From positions 62,791 to 102,970 of the forward strand of contig NZ_KB849553.1 in assembly GCF_000368565.1 (NCBI RefSeq): a DNA stretch of 40,180 nt, read 5' to 3'. Position 1 is the stretch's first letter. Every line of letters begins with the position of its first letter. This document shows, one piece after another, positions 1 to 8,112 of this stretch. A program made the position numbers and the translations under genes. A model generated the notes under the pieces. It did no database searches and was not told where the DNA came from. It saw only the letters and a program-made list of their open reading frames with translations. Origin of the DNA: Acinetobacter gerneri DSM 14967 = CIP 107464 = MTCC 9824 (GTDB lineage: Bacteria; Pseudomonadota; Gammaproteobacteria; Pseudomonadales; Moraxellaceae).

Positions 1-103
1 TCCAATTGCGAGTTGAAAAAGTCTAATGATTCTATGAATACACCTAACTTTTTCAACTAACTACAAGTGTGTTGCACTTGGGATTTGAATCTGCGAAACA
101 TAA
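1..103 (-). mobile_element. IS30-family element, upstream end only (cut by window edge)
   Basis: These bases are nearly identical to 28113-28214, the sequence upstream of the IS30 transposase later in the window. The match includes the inner repeat TTGCACTTG and stops after CTGCGAAACATAA, so the element end lies close to position 103. The transposase would be read leftward and is outside the window. This is a second IS30 copy, slightly diverged from the one at 27135-28206. Confidence 0.8.
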
Positions 104-336
104 ATGTGTATTTGACGCTGTTGGATTTAATTAAAGTAATAAAATAGCCTAAGCTTTTTATGTTTTTTAATTTTAAATAGACAGTCTTTTATTCCGGAGG
201 TGTTGCATTTTTATTTAATGATGATTGTTTGATAATTAATATGAGAAAATATTTAATGGTCTATTTGTTGGATTTGGTTAATATTGTAGGGGATAGTTTT
301 ATTTAAAACCAACTTGTTACTTACTTGTTCTTTGTA
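104..336. other. AT-rich intergenic stretch between IS30 and IS630 ends
   Basis: No convincing gene is visible. One very short open frame (241-306) lacks any recognisable feature. The stretch ends at a TA dinucleotide (335-336), the usual IS630-family target, followed directly by the IS630-type end. Confidence 0.4.
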
Positions 337-354
337 AGTTGACAAAAATAACTA

Positions 355-1211
355 GGGTCTGTTGACATTTGTTGCCTAAAAAAATAGCGAGATAGTAAAA
401 TTAAATCGCCAAACCCAATTTTACCCCCGCTATGCCTCGTACAATGCTGAATGATCAACACTGGTCTAAGTTACTTTCTATTTTCCGTCACTTTAATATT
501 TATCTCAAACTAAATTTAAGAAATTTTATCGAAGCTATTCTATTTCGTATCAGAACAGGTTGTCCTTGGAGAGATTTACCTCAAGAATTTGGTAAGCCAA
601 ACTCTATCTTTAAGAAATACAATCGTTGGTCTAAAAATGATAAGTTTATGAATATTTTTAAATTATTTAGTAAACATGCTGATAAAGAATGGATATTTAT
701 TGATGGTAGCCACGTACGGGCACACCAGCATTCTTCAGGTATTAATAATCAAGATATTTCCAAAAGTATCGGTGGTAATAGTTCAAAAATACATTTAGCA
801 GTTGATTCTAATGGTAATCCCATTGAGTTTATTATTTCAGATGGAACTTCCCATGATATTAAGATAGCCCCTGATCTGGTATCAAAATTAGATTTAACTG
901 AATCAGAAATATTATGTGCTGATAAAGGTTATGACTCAGACAACTTCAGGACTCAAATTGAGCAAACAAAAACTAAGTCAAATATTCCTAGAAAATCAAA
1001 CACTAAGTCTAACAATGATCATATGGATTGGCATATCTATAAAATCAGGCACTTAGTTGAGAATTCATTCTGTAGGTTAAAACAATTTAGAGGAATTTCA
1101 ACTCGATATGACAAGCTAAAGCGTAATTATCAAAGTGCTGTCGCTCTTGCTTGTATATTTATTTGGTTACCATTGTAGGTTAAGTTCCATACTGCAAATG
1201 TCAACACACCC
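355..1211 (+). mobile_element. IS5-family (IS427-group) insertion sequence, complete
   Basis: The element is 857 bp. Its ends are GGGTCTGTTGACATTTG at the left and the inverse of GGGTGTGTTGACATTTG at the right, with one mismatch. It is flanked by a TA duplication (353-354 and 1212-1213), usual for the IS427 group. The empty site is visible at 34428-34476, where the same target reads AACTAATCATGC without interruption, which confirms the boundaries. It carries one transposase gene. Confidence 0.88.
432..1178 (+). CDS. IS5-family (IS427-group) transposase
   Basis: This 248-residue DDE transposase catalyses cut-and-paste movement of the element around it. The N-terminal DUF4096-type helix-turn-helix region contains RTGCPWRDLPQEFG, typical of this group. 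The catalytic acids appear in FIDGSHVRAH (first Asp), CADKGYDSD (second Asp) and LVENSFCRLKQFRG (Glu with the Y-R-E-K signature, followed by TRYDK). The gene is uninterrupted here, whereas many relatives need a frameshift. The start ATG at 432 lies 77 bp inside the left inverted repeat and the stop is 33 bp from the right end. It is probably functional. Confidence 0.93.
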   Translation: MPRTMLNDQHWSKLLSIFRHFNIYLKLNLRNFIEAILFRIRTGCPWRDLPQEFGKPNSIFKKYNRWSKNDKFMNIFKLFSKHADKEWIFIDGSHVRAHQHSSGINNQDISKSIGGNSSKIHLAVDSNGNPIEFIISDGTSHDIKIAPDLVSKLDLTESEILCADKGYDSDNFRTQIEQTKTKSNIPRKSNTKSNNDHMDWHIYKIRHLVENSFCRLKQFRGISTRYDKLKRNYQSAVALACIFIWLPL

Positions 1212-1244
1212 TAATCATGCGAAAAAGTTTTTTTAGTTAACAGA

Positions 1245-2283
1245 GGCTTTGTTGCACAAAGATTTGAAATGCAAAGCGCCCCTAATTGAGCCAAATTTAA
1301 GGCGTAACTTGGGTAAGTGGGCGACCTAATTCCGTAAATCTGTTAAGGACTGCTACACGTGCATGGATCTCATTCACTTGGCTATCAAAACTCCTTGCAC
1401 TGAGTTTATCTCCTAATAATTTGATGCAATGCATCTTAGTTTCAACCAAACTTCGCCGATGATAGCCTGACCATTTTTTCCATAGTGTCCTGCCTAAACG
1501 TTTAATTGCTCGAAGTAATTCATTTCGCTCTAGCGAGCTACTCTTTGTATCTTTCCATGGTTTCGCATTTTTTCTAGGTGGAATCACCGCATGCGCTTGC
1601 CGATCTGCAATGACCTGACGGCATTGCTTGGTGTCATAAGCTCCATCGGTATAAACAGAGTTAATCTGCTCATCTTGTGGAATCTGATTAAGTAAATCAC
1701 CAAGCACCTGTGAATCACTGATATTATTGGTTGTAAGCTGAACTGCTCGTATTTGTAGGGTTTTAGCATCTATACCAATATGAAGTTTACGCCATTGGCG
1801 ACGATATTCAGGTCCATGTTTCTTGCGTTTCCATTCGCCCTCACCTAGAAACTTCATGCCTGTAGAGTCCATGAGTAGATGCAGCCCATCGCTACTTTTT
1901 TGGTAGCTGATTACAATATCAATATGCTTTTGTCTTCTACAAAGCGTGGTGTAATCTGGAGCTATCCAATTTAATCCGCAAAGTTTAATCAGACTTTGCA
2001 CAAAGCCAGTGACCATACGTAAAGACAGACGGAATAAGGATTTAATCATTAAGCAGCATTGGATGGCTGCGTCGGAGTAGGTTTGATTTCGCCCTTGTTT
2101 GCCTTTTGATGGAGCATACCATTGCGTAGCAGGATCAAACCAAATGGCAATATTTCCGCGACTCATGAGTGCTCGGTTATATGCGGGCCAATTGGTTGTA
2201 CGGTAGATTTTGTGTGCAGGCTTCTTCATTTGAAAATTATATCGCTGAAAAACCCTTTACAGATAGGTTTGTGCAACAAAGCC
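1245..2283 (-). mobile_element. IS17/IS1008-like IS5-family (IS903-group) element
   Basis: The element is 1,039 bp with perfect 16-bp terminal repeats, GGCTTTGTTGCACAAA at 1245-1260 and its inverse at 2268-2283. Length and ends match the Acinetobacter IS17/IS1008 type. The 9 bp to the left (GTTAACAGA) and to the right (ATTCTATAT) differ, so the target duplication expected for this group is missing. One flank was therefore replaced after insertion. Confidence 0.85.
1297..2229 (-). CDS. IS5-family (IS903-group) transposase
   Basis: This is a 310-residue DDE transposase. The catalytic residues are seen in LLMDSTGMKF (Asp), VYTDGAYDTK (Asp) and RRSLVETKMHCIKLLG (Glu, with the R/K context of the IS5 family). 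The N-terminus carries the DUF4372-like region WPAYNRALMSRGNIAIWFD typical of the IS903 group. The reading frame is intact and fills the element, with the start 54 bp inside the right terminal repeat and the stop 52 bp inside the left one. A badly decayed relative of its N-terminal half lies at 29204-29500. Confidence 0.93.
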   Translation of the reverse strand: MKKPAHKIYRTTNWPAYNRALMSRGNIAIWFDPATQWYAPSKGKQGRNQTYSDAAIQCCLMIKSLFRLSLRMVTGFVQSLIKLCGLNWIAPDYTTLCRRQKHIDIVISYQKSSDGLHLLMDSTGMKFLGEGEWKRKKHGPEYRRQWRKLHIGIDAKTLQIRAVQLTTNNISDSQVLGDLLNQIPQDEQINSVYTDGAYDTKQCRQVIADRQAHAVIPPRKNAKPWKDTKSSSLERNELLRAIKRLGRTLWKKWSGYHRRSLVETKMHCIKLLGDKLSARSFDSQVNEIHARVAVLNRFTELGRPLTQVTP

Positions 2284-2389
2284 ATTCTATATTCTTTAAT
2301 ATTACTTTTTATAAGCGTTATATACCTGTAAATGAAATATTAAATAATATACAATAAGGCTGATTAATAGGGTTAAATATGAGAGCAAT

Positions 2390-4042
2390 ATGGCTATATC
2401 TAAATATAGTGATCTGCAGGAATTTAAAATAAAACTAACAGATTGGTTATTCTCATTAAGAGAGAATCAGCAAGATTTTTATAGTGTATTTTTTTCATAT
2501 GGAGATAAAAGTATACGCTGTCGTGTTTGGAATGCAGTGGATAAAGATTACGATAAAGTAGTTAAAAGAACTTTGAATTTTATCGATAAATTATATGAAA
2601 AGAATAACCGGCTTCCTGAATTTTTAAAGTTTGACTTTGCAAAAAATATTGAAGAAAGAAAATGGACAGATCTTGTTAAAGAAGTAAGTGAGCAAAAACA
2701 TAATAATCATTATCGAAAAGGAATTGCTTTTGATGAAAATTTAAGTATTTGCTTTTTGGAGCAAGAGATTTATGCAAAAGCAATTATTCGAGGAGTTGTA
2801 TATAATGAGCCCAATTTTTTTGATGAAAAAAATCTAAATGATGCTATTAAAAAAAAATATACCAATGTTAAGGCAAATTATTCGCTAAATAAAATTGAAA
2901 AAGTCTGGGTGTTTGATACACAAGCTGTTTTTTTTGAAAACAACCAGTTGATTGATTTAATGTCTACGGGTCCAGAAAATGGTATACGTGTATTAAAGGG
3001 TAATAAAAAAGAACATATAAAAGAACTTGTTTTAAATAATGCCAAGTTTTTACATAATGAAATTTTAGAGAGTGGGAGGCTGGTTTATGGCTATTTCCCT
3101 GCCTATAACCGGGAAATTAAAAGTTATAATACAGTTCGTCACTGTACTGCCATATATGCCTTACTTGAAACATTGGAAGTCTATTATAATGAAGCATATC
3201 TACCGAAAATTAGAACTGCTATGCAGTATGCCATTGATCATTTATATAAAGAGGTAGATGGAAAAGCCTTTATGATTGATGGTAATGAACCTGATCTAGA
3301 AATTAAATTAGGTTCAAATGCCGCTGCAATTTTTATGTTTGCTAAATATCAGGAAATTATTGGCGACTCAAAATACCAAAAGTATGCCGAAATGCTTGCT
3401 GAAGGCATTCGCTTTATGATTGATGGTAAAGGGGAGACGACACATGTATTAAGTTTCCCATCACTTGCAGTCAAAGAAAAGTTCAGAATTGTTTATTATG
3501 ATGGGGAAGCTGCTTTAGGTTTACTCAGACTCTATCAAATTAATCAAAACCCAATTTTGCTTGAAACTGTTAAATTAATGTTTGAGCATTTTATTACTAA
3601 AAAATATGATAAGTATCATGATCATTGGCTAAGTTATTGTACCAATGAGTTAACTAAGATTTGCCCAGAAAAAAAGTATTTTGAATTCGGTTTAAATAAC
3701 TATTTAAAACACATGGATTTTATTAAAAATCGTAAAACAGCATATGCAACATTTTTAGAAATGATGATGTCTGCATATAAGATGGTGGTGCGATTAAAAG
3801 AGCAAGGATTTACCAATTTAGTTAATATGGCTAAATTCGATGAACTAAAAGACTTAATAGAACTACGAGTCGAATTTCAAAGAGCAACAGGGTACTTTTA
3901 TCCTGAAATGGCAATGTATATGGCTAAGCCTGAAAAAATTCTTAATGCATTTTATGTAAGGCATGATCGTTTTAGAACACGTATCGATGATCAGGAACAT
4001 AATTTATCTGGGTATGTGGCTTATTTAAATTATTTTATTTAG
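2390..4042 (+). CDS. Six-hairpin (alpha/alpha)-barrel-like protein, copy 1 of two paralogues
   Basis: A 550-residue cytoplasmic-looking protein with no signal peptide or membrane segment. I do not recognise a named family. Residues about 1-170 form an N-terminal domain around SYGDKSIRCRVW and EQKHNNHYRKGIAF. Residues about 200-550 show repeated helical hairpins with YNTVRHCTAIYALLETLE, EIKLGSNAAAIFMFAKYQE and YYDGEAALGLLRLYQIN, the pattern of the six-hairpin glycosidase-like fold found in sugar hydrolases and epimerases. The paralogue at 34494-36158 is closely similar, especially in the C-terminal 350 residues. The next gene, a glycosyltransferase, starts 9 bp after the stop, so the two are almost certainly co-transcribed and a role in protein glycosylation is inferred. 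The start is set by similarity to the paralogue (MAIS/MAIN). The gene begins 107 bp from an IS17-like end, which may supply or have replaced its promoter. Confidence 0.75.
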   Translation: MAISKYSDLQEFKIKLTDWLFSLRENQQDFYSVFFSYGDKSIRCRVWNAVDKDYDKVVKRTLNFIDKLYEKNNRLPEFLKFDFAKNIEERKWTDLVKEVSEQKHNNHYRKGIAFDENLSICFLEQEIYAKAIIRGVVYNEPNFFDEKNLNDAIKKKYTNVKANYSLNKIEKVWVFDTQAVFFENNQLIDLMSTGPENGIRVLKGNKKEHIKELVLNNAKFLHNEILESGRLVYGYFPAYNREIKSYNTVRHCTAIYALLETLEVYYNEAYLPKIRTAMQYAIDHLYKEVDGKAFMIDGNEPDLEIKLGSNAAAIFMFAKYQEIIGDSKYQKYAEMLAEGIRFMIDGKGETTHVLSFPSLAVKEKFRIVYYDGEAALGLLRLYQINQNPILLETVKLMFEHFITKKYDKYHDHWLSYCTNELTKICPEKKYFEFGLNNYLKHMDFIKNRKTAYATFLEMMMSAYKMVVRLKEQGFTNLVNMAKFDELKDLIELRVEFQRATGYFYPEMAMYMAKPEKILNAFYVRHDRFRTRIDDQEHNLSGYVAYLNYFI

Positions 4043-4051
4043 AGGTTGATA

Positions 4052-5554
4052 ATGTTCTTTTTTCTAAGTGCAGGAATTGGGGAAAAGCTAACCGGTATTG
4101 AGCATGCGATTTTAAAAAGAAAACATGTTTTTGATAGCTGTAGTTTAGCGCATAAGATTGTAACCTTAAATTACAACGCTAATTATTTAAAGAATTTAAA
4201 TATCCATCATATTCGAGCCGATAGTTTTCTGAATTTATATGACGATTACCAATATTTAATTTTTGCTGCTTTGAGATCAAATACTTTAGAAGATTATTTG
4301 AGTCATATTGCAGGAGAGGTTACCCTAGAAAAAAACAATGCCAATACAGATGTAAAAGTATATATAAATGGGAATTACCTATTTTATATCCACTTTTTCT
4401 CAAATGGGAATATTTCATACATTAATTATTTTGATAAAGCGAGAACGAAATTCAAGCGAGCTTTGTATACGGAGTCAGGCTATTTATCTAAAGAAATCTA
4501 TTTAGAGAAAAACCAAGTCAAATCATGTCTTTACTATAATCAGCAGGGGATTGTGGTTTTAGAGGAGCACTACACCCAAGATAATCAGCTTAGTTATTTA
4601 AGTCTAAAAGAATCCAATGGTTCATCTTGTTTTTTTCAAGATCGTGATCAGTGGATTAAGCATTGGTTTCAAAAAATTATCACCTCTTATAAGCAGCCCG
4701 TTTTTTATGTCGATAAAAACAGACTTTATAATCATATTTTAGTGGAGTTAAAGTCTCCTGCATTTAAGTTAATTTCGATTTTCCATAGCGTGCATGTCAG
4801 TAATCCTCAGAAGATGGGAGACGGGCGAATTAACTCCAATTACAAAATATCTTTAGCAGAAACAAATAAATTTGACGGTTATATTGTATCCACAGAGCAA
4901 CAGCGGCAGGATCTTTGGGCACGTTTTGGTTCAGAATTAAAAATTTGGGTGATTCCTCCGACATTTGCCCACATAGAATCTGAACTCACTGTCAATGCCG
5001 TAGCATCCCCATTCAACGTCATTTCTGTAGGGCGATATTATGTAGAAAAAAGACTTCATCATATTATTCAGGCTGTTGAAATTTTAAAAGAAAAGTATCC
5101 TGAAATTCAGCTTGATCTTTATGGTTTTGGTGACTCTAGAGATAACTTTATATATGAAAAAGAAATTCGCAAATATGTAGATGATCACGACTTAGAGACG
5201 AATGTACATTTCAAAGGCTATGTGCACAATATCTCGGACAAAATCCGAAATGCACATGTCTCTGTTGTGGCGAGTACAATAGAAGGTTTCTGTATTGGAA
5301 TTTTGGATAGTTTAAGTGTAGGAACGCCTGTAGTGGCCTACGATATTAGGTATGGTCCAAATGCACTAATTGAACAAAATCTTTCTGGTGTTTTAGTTGA
5401 AAATGAAAATATTCAAGCCTTAGCTATTGCAATCGAGCAATGCTACTTAAATCCACATATGAGAACCCATGCGATTAAGTCGGCGAAAAAATATGATTTG
5501 AATGGCTATAAAAAGAAATGGTTAGATCATTTGTTGGAGTTGAGTTATGTATAA
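4052..5554 (+). CDS. GT4 glycosyltransferase, SdgA/SdgB/GtfA-like (adhesin glycosylation)
   Basis: This 500-residue protein has the two-part layout of glycosyltransferases that modify serine-rich or Ser-Asp-repeat adhesins in Gram-positive bacteria. A long N-terminal region (about 1-300) contains the beta-rich DUF1975-like part and IFHSVHVSN. It is followed by a GT-B GT4 domain with VISVGRYYVEKRLHHIIQA, LYGFGDSRDNF, VHFKGYVHN and the donor-site stretch EGFCIGILD (the second acid of the E-x7-E motif is Asp) leading to PVVAYDIRYGPNALI. The last motif closely resembles what I recall of staphylococcal SdgA/SdgB. A donor such as UDP-GlcNAc is likely but not shown. The ATG at 4052 is preferred over an upstream TTG because GAGG lies 6-10 bases before it. 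It overlaps the next gene by 8 bp. Proposed substrate: the SD-repeat adhesin at 36353-40180. Confidence 0.82.
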   Translation: MFFFLSAGIGEKLTGIEHAILKRKHVFDSCSLAHKIVTLNYNANYLKNLNIHHIRADSFLNLYDDYQYLIFAALRSNTLEDYLSHIAGEVTLEKNNANTDVKVYINGNYLFYIHFFSNGNISYINYFDKARTKFKRALYTESGYLSKEIYLEKNQVKSCLYYNQQGIVVLEEHYTQDNQLSYLSLKESNGSSCFFQDRDQWIKHWFQKIITSYKQPVFYVDKNRLYNHILVELKSPAFKLISIFHSVHVSNPQKMGDGRINSNYKISLAETNKFDGYIVSTEQQRQDLWARFGSELKIWVIPPTFAHIESELTVNAVASPFNVISVGRYYVEKRLHHIIQAVEILKEKYPEIQLDLYGFGDSRDNFIYEKEIRKYVDDHDLETNVHFKGYVHNISDKIRNAHVSVVASTIEGFCIGILDSLSVGTPVVAYDIRYGPNALIEQNLSGVLVENENIQALAIAIEQCYLNPHMRTHAIKSAKKYDLNGYKKKWLDHLLELSYV

Positions 5555-7321
5555 CTATTTAGTACAAAAAAATGGTGCGTTATTGCCGCATTCCAAACCC
5601 CAACACGTCGATTTTTCTGACCAAAATGAAGGGCTAGGTCCACTTTTGGTGCTTTATGTAGTTTATAAGTTATTAGATGAACGTAAGTTAAGTTTGGATG
5701 ATAGCGTCGAGATTACAGAGACGGCCCTCCAAGAAAGAGGGCGAGGTGTTGTTGGTTATGCATTACATGATAAAGTCAATTTATTACAAGTGTTAATGCA
5801 TTACAAAGTAACAGCGGGTGTAGATTCTCTATTTCTTTTGGCTCAGCATGTTTATAATAAGACCCAAAAGCGCATGAGCCATTATTTTGAAGAGTTAATA
5901 AAAAAACATAACTTGAGTCCAAATAGTGCCAAAAATCTTTCAGGTAAAAAGAATTCAAAATTTATTCAGCAATATACCTTAAATGATGTGCTTAAAATCG
6001 CTGAATTAATGACTCAAATTAATCCCTTTTATCTGCAAATTTTAACGCTGGGTAAAATTGCATATAAAGCTAGAAATTTTCTAAGCCCAACATTTTTACT
6101 CGATCAAGGCAAGGTTAATTACTTTTTCAGCTTTTTTAATATTTCCATAGCATGGCAAAAGCATACATCATCTGATTTTACGATTGTCATTACACAGGGA
6201 ATAGAGAGTAGTTTTCAACAAGATTCTGTGATTGAACGGCACTTATTGGGCCATGAAGGGCTGGATCGACTTATTTCTGATTTAAATGTAGTGACTACCC
6301 TCAAGCAAGATCGTGCCATTGTAAATATTATTGGCGATACCTATTTAGGCGAATATTACACTGAGCGACGTCGTAAACGAAAAGTGTTTGATCCTCTATT
6401 GAATCATGGCTATGACTATAGCTTTGAAAAACTAAATTTTTTTTTAAATGCAGCCGATATTAATCTAGCCAATCACGAAGCATGTTTTGTAAATAATCAA
6501 ATTCAATCTCCCTTGGTTGGATTGAAAAAATTTATATTGGGTGCACAGGATGTACCAACAGTCAATGCGCTTAAAAAAGCCAATATTCATTATTTATGTT
6601 TAGCCAATAACCACACTGCTGACTTTGGTGCAGTAGGTTAAAAACGTTGCAAAATGCGCAAATACATTATGTAGGAGTGGGAGAAAATGAGTTTGAAGCA
6701 TGCACGCCCATGAGAATTCAGATTAATGGTCGTATTATTTCTTTTTATTCTGGCTATTGGCATCGAGCCACTAACGAAAAAATATTTAAATTTTATGCCA
6801 CACCTTCATCTTCTGGTGTTGCGACCTTAGAAAGTGTTTTGTATGAAGCAGTTGCATTAGAAAAGCAAAAATATCCATCGCATTTTATTATGGTGTTGGC
6901 ACATTGGGGAGTAGATTTCTTACCGACTCAAGCCTATCAAAAAATACTCGCAAACCGATTGGTTCAACAGGGGGCAGATTTGATTCTAGGTCATGGTGCT
7001 CATACTGTACAGTCGATGGAAACGATCCAAGATTCAACCGTTATTTATAGTTTAGGTAATGGTATTTTTAATAGTGATGGTGAATATGATGGTTATCCAG
7101 ATGCTTTGCCATTTGGCATGATTGCACAATTGATTTTTGAGAAAGATAGTTTAAATCTACGCCTATTGCCAATTCAATCTAATAACCGTGAAACCATGTG
7201 GCAACCCGATTTTGTACAATTAGATGATTTTAATCAAGTGGCTGATTATTATGGAGATATCGATTTTAATGCTATTAACCGCGCGCAATGGCCCTATTAT
7301 TTTGAGAAAAAAATTCTCTAG
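5547..7321 (+). pseudogene. CapA-like metallophosphatase with degenerate serine-hydrolase-like N-domain; single-base frameshift
   Basis: Two adjoining frames (5547-6641 and from 6638 to 7321) together encode about 592 residues. The N-terminal part (about 1-220) resembles D-Ala-D-Ala carboxypeptidase/beta-lactamase-fold proteins (LDERKLSLDDSVEIT, HNLSPNSAKNLSG), but the SxxK nucleophile position reads GPLLVLYVV, so it looks catalytically dead. The C-terminal part has the CapA/PGA_cap metallophosphatase motifs IIGDTYLGEY, NHEACF, CLANNHTADFGAVG, LAHWGVDF, LILGHGAHTVQ and YSLGNGIFN. The frames join at 6636-6641, where GGTTAA would become GGT-TTA-AAA (Gly-Leu-Lys) if one T were restored. No slippery heptamer is present, so this is either a recent mutation or a sequencing error. 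The gene overlaps the glycosyltransferase by 8 bp and is the last gene of the operon. Confidence 0.78.
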
Positions 7322-7322
7322 T

Positions 7323-8000
7323 TTAGCGGGACTTTAATTTTTGATAATGTTCTTTAATGATCTGAATTTGTTGATCATTAAAGCCTATATTACGTTGCCC
7401 ACCACTGCCGTCACAGCCACCTTTACTTGCCATCAAGTTAGTGGTGTCTTTAAATTTTGCACCTTTAACACAAACATGACGTAAACCAAAGGCATGTCCC
7501 ATTTCATGGGGGAGAGCAGCTTGAATGTTGTAATTTAGTCGCTCCCAATCAAGTAGTATGATAGGTCGTCCATTGTTATGAAAGCCCCAACTATCTGCTG
7601 CTTTAAATCCTGATTTTGAGCTGTAGCTATCAAAAATAAATATATAAACTTCAGCTTCTTTACTCTTTGATGGAAAGCACTGCCGGAAAATTTTAATAAG
7701 TGCCGGTCGTTCCATAGGTTTAGGGCTTTCTAAAAGATGGCTGAGTTTGCAGTTTAATTGTTTGAATTTTTGATATGGAATGTATTTATTTAACTCGAAT
7801 TTAAAAATGGGTTGATTTTTCTCAGTGACAAAATAGCGATTTAAAATATCTACTTCTTTTTTGATTTGGCTTGGGTTATCAAATTTTTGGGCTTCAACAT
7901 GGGGTGTGGCAAATATAAAATTGACTTGAATAATAGGAAGAGCCATCGCATATTCTCCAATTAAGAGCAGAGGAATGGTCGCGAGTTTTTTTATATTCAT
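7323..8000 (-). CDS. Secreted metzincin-like zinc metalloprotease
   Basis: A 225-residue protein with an N-terminal signal peptide (MNIKKLATIPLLLIG, cleavage probably near EYAMALP), so it is exported. The zinc site HEMGHAFGLRH lies at about residue 165, followed about 20 residues later by NLMAS, which fits the Met-turn of metzincins. Cysteines after the site (HVCVKG, GGCDG) could form a disulfide in the periplasm or outside. The start at 8000 is preferred to an upstream in-frame one at 8108 because it begins the signal peptide and has AGAG seven to ten bases ahead; the longer form would start right beside an IS66 end. It converges with the CapA-like gene, with 1 bp between stops. The substrate is unknown; processing of the neighbouring surface adhesin is possible but unproven. 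Confidence 0.78.
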   Translation of the reverse strand: MNIKKLATIPLLLIGEYAMALPIIQVNFIFATPHVEAQKFDNPSQIKKEVDILNRYFVTEKNQPIFKFELNKYIPYQKFKQLNCKLSHLLESPKPMERPALIKIFRQCFPSKSKEAEVYIFIFDSYSSKSGFKAADSWGFHNNGRPIILLDWERLNYNIQAALPHEMGHAFGLRHVCVKGAKFKDTTNLMASKGGCDGSGGQRNIGFNDQQIQIIKEHYQKLKSR

Positions 8001-8112
8001 AAAATTTCTCTTATTTGTCTGTTGTATTTTTTTAATTGATCTGAGGTTTGCCTTTGCTAACAATGATATTCCAAATTTTGTTGGAATGAAGCTAGTTTTT
8101 TTAAGCATGATT

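Larger units (their letters stand above)
337..1244 (+). mobile_element. IS630-family element end, truncated and interrupted by an IS5-family element
   Basis: Bases 337-354 plus 1214-1244 form one continuous sequence once the inserted IS (355-1211) and one TA duplication are removed. That sequence matches the reverse complement of 34476-34428 almost base for base. At 34420 the other copy runs into the start codon of an IS630-type transposase. This copy is cut before the start codon by the IS17-like element at 1245, so only the upstream non-coding end survives. Confidence 0.7.

Noticed and set aside
241..306. Short plus-strand frame near the left edge
   Set aside because: Only about 21 codons, no ribosome-binding site and no recognisable sequence.
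6636..6650. Programmed frameshift in the CapA-like gene
   Set aside because: The stop codon precedes the A-run, no X-XXY-YYZ heptamer fits the zero frame and no stimulatory hairpin is obvious; a simple one-base loss explains it.
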